NCBI GenBank assembly: GCA_032119595.1 | Contig: JAUMBQ010000001.1 | Location: forward strand, 124,001 to 188,000 | DNA: 64,000 bases | Source: JAGIBJ01 sp032119595 | Lineage (GTDB): Bacteria; Actinomycetota; Thermoleophilia; Solirubrobacterales; Solirubrobacteraceae | Direction: 5' to 3' | Notes under the pieces: model-generated | The model's input: only the letters and a program-made list of their open reading frames with translations | What the model was told of the DNA's origin: nothing | Database searches by the model: none | Part shown: positions 39,857 through 47,305 of the stretch, one piece after another | How positions within the stretch are numbered: position 1 is the first letter of the stretch | How the letters are laid out: every line of letters begins with the position of its first letter | Program-made: the position numbers and the translations under genes

Positions 39857-41583
39857 CACTCGCCGCCGCCCGTGGCGATCTTGGCGAGCGAGCCGTCGAT
39901 CAGGAGTTCCACGGGAGCCTTGTCGTCGGTGTAGACCGGCCCACCAGGTAGCCCTGGTTCGAGCCGGTCGGCCGTGGCCTTGGCGGTATCGACGAGCGCA
40001 GCGCGGTCAGCGGCGATCTGCGGTGCCCCGAGCGAGCCGCGGGCCATGGTCTGCCCCGTCGCCGGCACGGGCGCCGTGCGGAGCACCTCGGCGTACTCGC
40101 GCAGGCGCGCAGCATCCATCGGCATCGTGCGGCCGACAAGCTGCGTGTTGACGGGTTGCGCCGGATCGCGCAGGACAAAGCGGAACCCGGCCGCCTTGAG
40201 CGTCGCGCCGAGCACCTTCTCAAGCTGGGTGTCGCCCTCGGGATGCCCGACGTTGATGATCACGACGCCGCCTGGCGCGAGCCGCTCGCGGACCATCGTG
40301 AAGAACTCCTTCGTCGACAGGTGGAACGGGATGTAGGGCTGGCGATAGGCGTCGACGATGATGGCCTCATAGCCGCCGACAAGCCGGCGGAGTTCGACGC
40401 GGGCATCGCCGGCGAAGAGCCGCAAGCGGTCGCCACCGAGGCCGAACCAGCGTTGCCCGAGCTCGGCGAGCTGCTTGTCGAAGTCGACGGCGTCCACCTG
40501 CACGTCCGGGTCGAGCGTGCGCAGCGCCGTGGCGGTCGTCCCGCCGGCGTTTCCGAGGATCAGGACCCGCTTCGGCGCCCGGCCCGCGAGCTGCGGCAGC
40601 ACGAGCAGCTCGTCCCAGTAGTTCTGGGTGAGGACCGTGCCCGGGCGCGTGTAGGAATGGATGGCCTGCCCCTCGCCAAGTTCCATGGTGCGCACGCCGC
40701 CGGCCGATTCCAGCACGCGGGCGTACTGCTCAGAGGTCTCCCGCTCCTCAAGCAGACGCTGTCCCCCCGAGGCGGCTTTCACGGTCGGCGTCGGAAGCAC
40801 GATCAAGAGCGCGATGGCGCCCGGGACCAGCAGCGCCAGCGCGATTGCGCGGGCAGCGAACGTGTGCCTTGGGCCGTCGGCTGGGGCGCCTGACGGGTCG
40901 ACAGAGGCGCCGGTCGCGTCGCGGGGCGCGCGTGCAACGCCCGCGGGTTCGTCGTCGCGGAGCGTGGCCAGCCCCCAGACCGCCAGCAATGCGAGCACGA
41001 GCGCGAAGAAGAGGAACGTCCGGCGCGTGCCGACCAGCGGGATCAGCGCGAGGGCCGCAAGGAACGTGCCGACGAGCGACCCGGCCGTGGCGAGCGCGGA
41101 GAGCCGCCCCGCGGTGCTGCCGGCGCTGGCGACGGCGTCACGGCCGTCGTCCGCGATGGCTCCGAGCGACAGGCGCACCGCATAGGGCGTCACGGCCCCG
41201 AGCAGCGCGAGCGGCATCGAGACGAGCAGGAGCACGGCCAGAAGCGAGCCGATGAAGCCGGGGGCGTTGACCTGGTCGAGCGCCTCGACCCCCTCGCTGA
41301 GCAGCGGCACAGCGATCACGGGCGTGAGCGCCAGCAGCGCGGAGCCGCCGAGCAGGAGCTGGAACATGCGCGTGCGCTGCGGCCCGCGGTCGGCGAGCCG
41401 GCCACCCAGCCACGCGCCGAGCGAGAGCGCCACGAGCACGAGCGCGATCGTGTTGGCCCAGATGATCGTCGAACTGCCGAAAGCCGGTGCGAGGAGACGG
41501 GCCGTGGCGATCTCAGCGCCCAGGGTGGCCATGCCCTCGATGGCAACGACGAGACCGAGCGCAGGGGCCTTGGGGCGAGACAC
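39856..41583 (-). CDS. Membrane protein with spermidine-synthase-like domain
   Basis: A 575-residue fusion. The N-terminal half has about seven membrane segments (EGMATLGAEIATARLLAPAFGSS start, typical of the family). The C-terminal half has a Rossmann methyltransferase/polyamine synthase fold with LILGNAGGTTATAL (about 342), VDAVDFDKQL and GDARVELRRL...AIIVDAYRQPYIPFHLST. Members of this fused family occur widely in actinobacteria; the substrate is unknown. TAGGCT 7 bases before GTG 41583 marks the start. It precedes and is coupled to bioD. Confidence 0.87.
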   Translation of the reverse strand: MSRPKAPALGLVVAIEGMATLGAEIATARLLAPAFGSSTIIWANTIALVLVALSLGAWLGGRLADRGPQRTRMFQLLLGGSALLALTPVIAVPLLSEGVEALDQVNAPGFIGSLLAVLLLVSMPLALLGAVTPYAVRLSLGAIADDGRDAVASAGSTAGRLSALATAGSLVGTFLAALALIPLVGTRRTFLFFALVLALLAVWGLATLRDDEPAGVARAPRDATGASVDPSGAPADGPRHTFAARAIALALLVPGAIALLIVLPTPTVKAASGGQRLLEERETSEQYARVLESAGGVRTMELGEGQAIHSYTRPGTVLTQNYWDELLVLPQLAGRAPKRVLILGNAGGTTATALRTLDPDVQVDAVDFDKQLAELGQRWFGLGGDRLRLFAGDARVELRRLVGGYEAIIVDAYRQPYIPFHLSTKEFFTMVRERLAPGGVVIINVGHPEGDTQLEKVLGATLKAAGFRFVLRDPAQPVNTQLVGRTMPMDAARLREYAEVLRTAPVPATGQTMARGSLGAPQIAADRAALVDTAKATADRLEPGLPGGPVYTDDKAPVELLIDGSLAKIATGGGE

Positions 41584-41672
41584 GCGCCTCAGCCTACGGA
41601 TCGGGCGACCGTGGCGACCCGCCTGGGGCGCCCGGGCGGCGGGCCCTGGCGTAGCGGCGATACGGTTGGCGC
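41584..41672. promoter_or_regulatory. Divergent promoters of bioA and the bioD operon
   Basis: In 89 bases TAGGCT on the minus strand sits 7 bases before GTG 41583 and TACGGT on the plus strand sits 6 bases before GTG 41673: two back-to-back leaderless promoters. No BioQ- or BirA-like palindrome was recognised between them. Confidence 0.6.
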
Positions 41673-43013
41673 GTGCCCGACGCCGTCAGCTCCGCCCTGC
41701 GCCGCCGCGACCACGCGGTGCTGTGGCACCCGTTCACCCAGCAGCAAGCGTGGACCGCCGAGGAAGCGCCGGTGATCGTCTCCGGACTGGGGTGCGAGCT
41801 CACCGACGCTGGCGGGCGCGTCTTCCTGGATGGCACGTCGTCGCTCTGGTGCAACGTTCACGGTCACCGCCATCCCAAGATCGATGCTGCCGTGCACGAC
41901 CAACTCGGTCGGGTCGCCCACACCACGATGCTCGGACTCACGCACCCGTCGGCGATCGAACTCGCCGAGCGACTCGTCGCGATCGCCCCCGGCGACCTGT
42001 CGCGCGTGTTTTACTCCGACACGGGCGCCGCGGCCACCGAAATCGGCCTCAAGATGGCGTTCCAGGGTCACGTGCAGGCCGGCGAAACCAAGCGGACCCG
42101 CTTTGCGTACCTGGAATCCAGCTACCACGGCGACACCCTCGGGGCGGTCTCTGTCGGCGGCATCGAGCTGTTCCACGAGCGGTTCCGGCCGCTCCTCTTC
42201 GATGCGATCAAGCTGCCGTTCGGCGACGCGGACGGCTGCGCGGCGATCATCGCCGACCACGCCGACGAGCTGGCCGCCGTCATCATCGAGCCGATCGTGC
42301 AGGGCGCCGGTGGCCTCCTCATCCAGCCCGACGGATTCCTGCGCGCGATCCGTGAGGCCTGCACCGCTGCCGGCGCGTTCCTGATCGCCGACGAGGTCGC
42401 GACCGGGTTCGGCCGCACCGGCACGATGTTCGCCTGCGAACAGGAGGGCGTCGCCCCCGACATCCTGTGCCTGGGCAAGGGCCTGACCGGCGGGTATCTC
42501 CCGCTGGCGGCGACCCTCGCGACCGAGGCGATCTACGAGCGGTTCCTCGGCGGCGTCGACGAACTCAAGACCTTCTTCCACGGCCACACGTACACCGGCA
42601 ACCCGCTCGGCTGCGCGGCCGCCATCGCCACCCTCGACGTCTTCGAGGAGGAGCGCGTGCTGGAGCACGTCGCCGAGCTCGACACGCAGTTCGGCGCCCT
42701 GCTCGACGAACACGTCGCTCCGCTGGCCGGCGTCCACGAGATCCGTCGCCGCGGCCTCATGTGCGGCGTCGAACTCCTGCCGCACGCGGCCTCGGCACGC
42801 GCCGGGCATCAGGTGATCGTCGAAGCGCGTGATCGCGGCGTCCTGCTGCGTCCCCTCGGCGACATCGTCGTCTTGATGCCGGCGCTTGCGATGACCGCCG
42901 AGCAGCTCGAGCGACTCGTCGTCGTCACCGCCGAGGCGATCAGCGCAGTCAGCGACCGTCTGGGCGTTCCCGCCACTCCGCGTCCTCTCTCCGGGCGGCG
43001 GATTCCTTCGTGA
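41673..43013 (+). CDS. bioA: Adenosylmethionine-8-amino-7-oxononanoate aminotransferase
   Basis: A 446-residue class III aminotransferase converting KAPA to DAPA with SAM as donor. It has WHPFTQQQAW at the N-terminus, typical of BioA, SSLWCNVHGHRHPKI, FYSDTGAAATEIGLKMA, the PLP-proximal IADEVATGFGRTG and the Lys in LCLGKGLTGGYLPLAA (about 268). The GTG start at 41673 follows a TACGGT box. Its stop overlaps the next start by four bases (GTGA). Confidence 0.96.
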   Translation: MPDAVSSALRRRDHAVLWHPFTQQQAWTAEEAPVIVSGLGCELTDAGGRVFLDGTSSLWCNVHGHRHPKIDAAVHDQLGRVAHTTMLGLTHPSAIELAERLVAIAPGDLSRVFYSDTGAAATEIGLKMAFQGHVQAGETKRTRFAYLESSYHGDTLGAVSVGGIELFHERFRPLLFDAIKLPFGDADGCAAIIADHADELAAVIIEPIVQGAGGLLIQPDGFLRAIREACTAAGAFLIADEVATGFGRTGTMFACEQEGVAPDILCLGKGLTGGYLPLAATLATEAIYERFLGGVDELKTFFHGHTYTGNPLGCAAAIATLDVFEEERVLEHVAELDTQFGALLDEHVAPLAGVHEIRRRGLMCGVELLPHAASARAGHQVIVEARDRGVLLRPLGDIVVLMPALAMTAEQLERLVVVTAEAISAVSDRLGVPATPRPLSGRRIPS

Positions 43014-44314
43014 GCGGCCCTTCAGCCACTCCCGGCGACGCCGCGCTGCGCCCCAGCGCGCTCGACCAGGCGTTCCTCGAGCTCGAGCAACCCGGCAAGC
43101 CGCCGCTGCACATCGGCTTCGCGGTGGAGATCGAAGGCCCCGCCCCGTCGACCGCGCTGATGCGTGCGCTGATCGCTGGCGCGGTCGGTGCGACGCCCGA
43201 GTTGACGCGCCGGCTCGTGCGCGACGCGCTCACCGGCGCCCTGCGCTGGTTCGACGATCCTTGGTTCGATGCGGGCGCCCACGTCGACGCCTTCTCCGTC
43301 GCCAACCTGCACGATCGCGCGGCGACCGACGCCCTCATCACCCGCCTCTTTGCAGAGTTCCTGCCACGGGACCGCCCGCTCTGGCGCTTCCAGGCGCTCT
43401 CCGATGGTGCCCACACCCTGATGGCGGGCCAGCTCCACCACGTGCTGGCTGATGGCGCGCGCGCCGTCGAGCTGGCGCTGGCGCTGGTGGGCGGGATCCT
43501 CAGCGACGAGACGCCCGCCGCGGCGCCGCCGCTGCCGGCGCCGACGCTCCTGGAGGGCGTTCGTTCGGATCTGGCTGGGTTGGTGCGCGGGACGACCGAT
43601 TTGGGCGTCATCGGCGATCTCGCCGCAAGCACCAAGCCGATTCTCCAGGCGTTGCTCCAGCACACGGGGCCGGATTGGACCGGTGAGCGCGCGATCGCGC
43701 GGTCGCGCGTCGAACTCGGGCCGCTTCGCGATGGGGTGCGTGCCAGGGGTGGCACGATCACCGCGGCACTGGTCGTGGCGACGGCGCGTGCGCTGCGCGG
43801 CACGGGCGTGATCGATTCCGAGCGTTCCAGCGCGTTCGTGCCCCTCAATGCGCGCCGCGGCGCCGATCCACTTCAGGATCAGGCCAATGTGGTGAGTGTC
43901 ATCTACTCCAGCTTGCCTTCCACAGGCGATCCGGTCGCGGGCCTGCGCAAAGTCACCGCTGAGCTCAAAGCGTCGCGAGGCGAGGCGAGCGCCCTGTCGG
44001 ATCTGGGCCGCCGCGCCGACGATCTCCCCAACGTCGTCCGTGGCCCGATCGCCCGCGCGATCACGACCCAATTCCTCGCGCCCGTGATCGTGTCGTCGGT
44101 GCCTGGGCCGCCGGAGCCGATCGAGCTGTTTGGGCGCCCGATCACCGGCATGTGGGGCTGGGCGCCGTCGCCGGCCGGTCAGCCCGTCGCCCTCAGCGCG
44201 GTCTCCTACGCCGGTGGCCTCCATCTCACCCTTGTCGGCGACACCGACGGCATCGTCGACGGCTCCTCCACCCTCAAGGCCATCGCCAAAGAGCTCGAGT
44301 CCTTCGTCGACTGA
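43010..44314 (+). CDS. WS/DGAT-type acyltransferase
   Basis: A 434-residue bifunctional wax ester synthase/diacylglycerol acyltransferase-family protein. The condensing motif HHVLADG (about residue 139) matches HHXXXDG. The N-terminal PSALDQAFLELE and later NARRGADPLQDQANVVSVIYSSLP and VVSSVPGPPEPI blocks are typical. It would make storage lipid from acyl-CoA and diacylglycerol or alcohol. GTG 43010 overlaps the bioA stop, so it is cotranscribed with bioA. A heptamer repeat array starts 15 bases after its stop. Confidence 0.9.
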   Translation: MSGPSATPGDAALRPSALDQAFLELEQPGKPPLHIGFAVEIEGPAPSTALMRALIAGAVGATPELTRRLVRDALTGALRWFDDPWFDAGAHVDAFSVANLHDRAATDALITRLFAEFLPRDRPLWRFQALSDGAHTLMAGQLHHVLADGARAVELALALVGGILSDETPAAAPPLPAPTLLEGVRSDLAGLVRGTTDLGVIGDLAASTKPILQALLQHTGPDWTGERAIARSRVELGPLRDGVRARGGTITAALVVATARALRGTGVIDSERSSAFVPLNARRGADPLQDQANVVSVIYSSLPSTGDPVAGLRKVTAELKASRGEASALSDLGRRADDLPNVVRGPIARAITTQFLAPVIVSSVPGPPEPIELFGRPITGMWGWAPSPAGQPVALSAVSYAGGLHLTLVGDTDGIVDGSSTLKAIAKELESFVD

Positions 44315-44328
44315 CGAGCAAACGGCCA

Positions 44329-44412
44329 GGGCCAAGGGCCAAGGGCCAAGGGCCAAGGGCCAAGGGCCAAGGGCCAAGGGCCGAGGACCGAGGGCCGAGG
44401 GCCGAAGACCGA
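44329..44412. repeat. Heptamer tandem repeat, 12 copies
   Basis: Seven perfect copies of GGGCCAA (44329-44377) followed by five degenerate copies (GGGCCGA, GGACCGA, GGGCCGA, GGGCCGA, AGACCGA; 44378-44412). It starts just after the WS/DGAT stop. The 7-base period is not a multiple of three, and every frame is open only because the unit lacks stops, so it is not coding. Confidence 0.9.
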
Positions 44413-44670
44413 GGCACTGGAGACCCGGTGCGAGCGCCCGAGGACCCAGCGCTCGCGTCGACGACGAGGGCCAAGCCGGCCAGAGCCAGTCGAGTGGCGA
44501 GTCCGGCCCGAGGGCACCAGCAGATCCCGGGCAGCAGCCACCCCCAAACGGCGTTTTCGCCCCGCAACTCCGACCGGCTGCAGCATTGCCTCTCAGCTCC
44601 CGTTCTGGCAACCACCAGTGGCTGCTGGCCACCACCCGCGTACCGCAACCGATCAAGGTTGCGATCCACC

Positions 44671-44785
44671 ACCCCGACTCCACGCAAATCGGGTCAGATC
44701 ACCGACTCCACCGCAAACCGGATCAGATCACCGACTCCACCGCAAACCGGGTCGATCACCGACTCCACGCAAACCGGGTCAGATC
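44671..44785. repeat. 28-30-bp tandem repeat, four copies
   Basis: Four adjacent copies (44671-44700, 44701-44729, 44730-44757, 44758-44785) of a unit like ACCGACTCCACCGCAAACCG followed by GGTCAGATC, with single-base indels, and a decayed fifth copy to about 44814. There are no spacers, so it is not a CRISPR array. Confidence 0.85.
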
Positions 44786-45128
44786 AGACAGTCCGCGAAA
44801 CCGGGCCGGATAAGACGGACCGTCAACCTCCCTCGGTTGCGTTCCGAAAGCGACGTCCAGCAACCCCGAGCGGTTGCCTACTCGTCGGTAAAGGGCCGGA
44901 TTCGCAACCGCTCACCGTTGCCCCCACCAAAACCCAAAATGACTACCCAACCCGGCCTGGTCCCGAGCCGATGTCGAGCCTCGGTGTGAGTGGCCCGAAA
45001 GGGCCTCGCCACATGGCTCAGTCACCGACGCTCTCCCTCGCGACTTCGGCGGCGGGGCCCCGCGCCCGCGCCTCGGCAGCGGCGCCCGCGGCCACGCCTC
45101 GGCGGTCCCGCCGGATAGGCGCCCGCGG

Positions 45129-45653
45129 CTACGCCTTGGGCGGCCCTGCCGGATAGGCAGCCGCGGCCGCGGCCAGCGCCTCAGCCCAACGGGTCTGAAC
45201 GGCCTGGAGCTGCGGCTTGACCGCGAACCCGATCAGCTTCGCTACCGGCCCGACCCACAACTCCTCGGACCGCACGACCGACCGGCTCTCGCTGATCGGC
45301 TCCACCGTGAACGCGTGCGCCATCGACAAGCCCGGCAGGTTGCCGCCCCACGCAAACGAACGCGTCTGCGGATCGCACTTCACGACCTGCACGAACGGCA
45401 CGAACGTCGCCCCGAGCGTGAACGTGAGCTTGGAACCCTTGTCGAGTTCCGGCCAAGCGCCGCCGATACGCCGCACGAAGCGCATGCCCTTGTAATACGG
45501 CGGCTGAAGATCGACGCGGCGCACCCAAGCGAACACCGCGTCGGCCGGGGCATCGACCTCGCGGACCGCAAACCCGCTCACACCCTCCTTATGGGAGGGA
45601 AACCCCTCCGGCCAGGTAGTGGAGATCGCGCTGGCGGCGGTGCTGGTGCTCAT
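45129..45653 (-). CDS. SRPBCC/polyketide-cyclase-like protein
   Basis: A 174-residue START/Bet v1-like protein: VREVDAPADAVFAWVRRVDLQPPYYKGM, then WPELDKGSKLTFTLGATFVPF, DPQTRSFAWGGNLPGLSMAHAFTVEPI and a long C-terminal helix. It would bind a hydrophobic ligand; no specific role is shown. TACCAT 6 bases before ATG 45653 marks a leaderless start, divergent from the glycosyltransferase gene. Confidence 0.82.
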   Translation of the reverse strand: MSTSTAASAISTTWPEGFPSHKEGVSGFAVREVDAPADAVFAWVRRVDLQPPYYKGMRFVRRIGGAWPELDKGSKLTFTLGATFVPFVQVVKCDPQTRSFAWGGNLPGLSMAHAFTVEPISESRSVVRSEELWVGPVAKLIGFAVKPQLQAVQTRWAEALAAAAAAYPAGPPKA

Positions 45654-45737
45654 GGCGGGATGGTACCGTCGCCCCGCGCCCGCCCGCCACCGCGAGGTGG
45701 CATCGCGCGCCCGCACCCCCTCCCCACGGCTCTCTGC

Positions 45738-47285
45738 TTGACCACACTTCGCTCGCTGCCGGCGCTTGCGCGCCGACGCCCCGTCATCACCGGACTGCTC
45801 GTCCTCATCACGATCCTCGGCGCATTCCTGCGCTTCGACGCGATCGGAACGTCGACGCGCGTCTCGGTCGACGAGCGCTCCTACCTCGGCATCGCGAACA
45901 ACATGAGCGTCCACCGCTCGTACGCCTACGGCAGCGACCCACGCCACTGGGGACCCGGCACCCCGTTCCTGTTCACCGCCGCCATGAAACTCACCGGCAC
46001 CCGCACGATCAGCAACGAGCCCGGCGGCAGCAACCCCGCCCTCTACGCGCAGGCGATCGTCGGCACGCTCACAATCCTCGCGGTGTTCGCGCTTGCCGCC
46101 TGGCTCGGCGGCCCGATCGCCGGCCTGTTCGCAGCCGGCTTCACCGCCGTCTACGACCCGCTCGTGCTGCTCGCCCGGTCCTACCTCGCCGAGCCGCTCG
46201 GCGGGCTCGGACTCGTCCTCGCCCTCCTGGCGATCACCCTGGCCCTCTCTCAGCCGGCGCGACGAAAGCGCGTCGCGATTGGCGCCGGGGTGCTGCTCGG
46301 GTTCGCGGTCCTCGCCCGCAACGACATGCTCCTGCTCTTCGGCGTCCTGCCCGCCCTCGTGCTGGTCCTCGCCTGGCGCCGCGAACACAGCTTCAAGGCC
46401 GGCTTCCGCCTCGCGGCGCTGATCGTCGTCGGTGCCGTCGTCACGGTCACGCCATGGGTGACGTACGCGTCGCTGGAAGAGAAGAAGTTCACGCCGATCA
46501 CGACCGCGGGCCCGAGTTCCCTGTGGGTCGCGACGTACCTCCCGGCCGGCGGACGCCAGATCATCCTCAAGCGCCAGTTCATGGACGAGGTCTGTCGCAC
46601 ATTCCCCAAGCGCCAGGACGCCTGCGGCGTGTCCGCCACCCAAATGGACATGCGCCTGATCTTCGAGCTGCTGCAGCGCCGGCACCCGGGGATGACCCAG
46701 AAGGAAGCCATCCAGGCCGAACTTGACCGCAACATCCGCGACTACGCGTTCGGCCAGCCCCTGGACTTCGCGAACATGCTCCTCAACAAGTCGACGCGCA
46801 TCTGGGGCGAGCCCTGGGGCGGCGGCGCGCTCGGGAAGCAGGAGTCCAGTGTGTGGCAGCACCGCCTGCTGCTCGGCATCTCGGTCCTCGGGATCTTCGC
46901 CGGCCTGATCTGGGGCGGCCGCCGACGGCGGTACATCCTCCTGGCCGCCACCGCCCTGCTTGCGGTGACGGCACTCAACACGATCTTCGTGTCCGAGTCC
47001 CGGATGTCGCTGCGCATGACGCCGCTGCTGTTCGCCGTCGGTATCGGCGGCATCGGCGCCGCCGTTCGGGCCCGCCGCGGCGACGACGAGCCTCTGCACG
47101 AATCCGAGACCGAGGGCAACGACCCCACCCTGGACGTCACGGCTGAGGGCCAAAAGGCTGAAGGCGTACGCGCCGACGACCAGGCGCAAGACCGCCCGTC
47201 TGACAAGGCAAACGACGGCGTCGAGCCTTCGGCCGATTCAACGAAACCCGCTCAAGCCGCGACTAAGCCTCAACTAGAGGGTTAG
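45738..47285 (+). CDS. Membrane glycosyltransferase (GT39/GT83-like)
   Basis: A 515-residue polytopic protein with about ten to eleven hydrophobic segments. Just after the first span the acidic residues in STRVSVDERSYLGIAN resemble the catalytic Asp/Glu loop of lipid-phosphate-dependent (GT-C) transferases. The large loop (about 245-350) contains Cys pairs (EVCRTFPKRQDACGV). The C-terminal ~75 residues are acidic and disordered. The start is uncertain: TTG 45738 is used; ATG 45660 in the same frame would overlap the divergent promoter. It likely moves a sugar from a polyprenyl carrier to a surface molecule. Confidence 0.75.
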   Translation: MTTLRSLPALARRRPVITGLLVLITILGAFLRFDAIGTSTRVSVDERSYLGIANNMSVHRSYAYGSDPRHWGPGTPFLFTAAMKLTGTRTISNEPGGSNPALYAQAIVGTLTILAVFALAAWLGGPIAGLFAAGFTAVYDPLVLLARSYLAEPLGGLGLVLALLAITLALSQPARRKRVAIGAGVLLGFAVLARNDMLLLFGVLPALVLVLAWRREHSFKAGFRLAALIVVGAVVTVTPWVTYASLEEKKFTPITTAGPSSLWVATYLPAGGRQIILKRQFMDEVCRTFPKRQDACGVSATQMDMRLIFELLQRRHPGMTQKEAIQAELDRNIRDYAFGQPLDFANMLLNKSTRIWGEPWGGGALGKQESSVWQHRLLLGISVLGIFAGLIWGGRRRRYILLAATALLAVTALNTIFVSESRMSLRMTPLLFAVGIGGIGAAVRARRGDDEPLHESETEGNDPTLDVTAEGQKAEGVRADDQAQDRPSDKANDGVEPSADSTKPAQAATKPQLEG

Positions 47286-47305
47286 TCGTTCGCCGGCCGG
47301 CGGTT

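Larger units (their letters stand above)
44315..45128. other. Gene-free repeat-rich gap
   Basis: 814 bases with no convincing gene although several frames stay open for composition reasons. It contains a heptamer array (44329-44412), a 28-30-bp tandem array (44671-44785), and scattered GGTTGC/GCAACC pairs, among them CGCAACC-gatcaa-GGTTGCG near 44645. The right half is less GC-rich than the flanks. Confidence 0.6.

Noticed and set aside
44671..44785. CRISPR array
   Set aside because: Repeats are directly adjacent with indels and no spacers, and no cas genes are present.
44130..45156. Open frames of 227 and 334 codons through the repeat gap
   Set aside because: They stay open because the heptamer and GC-rich repeats lack stops; the products are Arg/Pro/Gly low-complexity with no conserved pattern.
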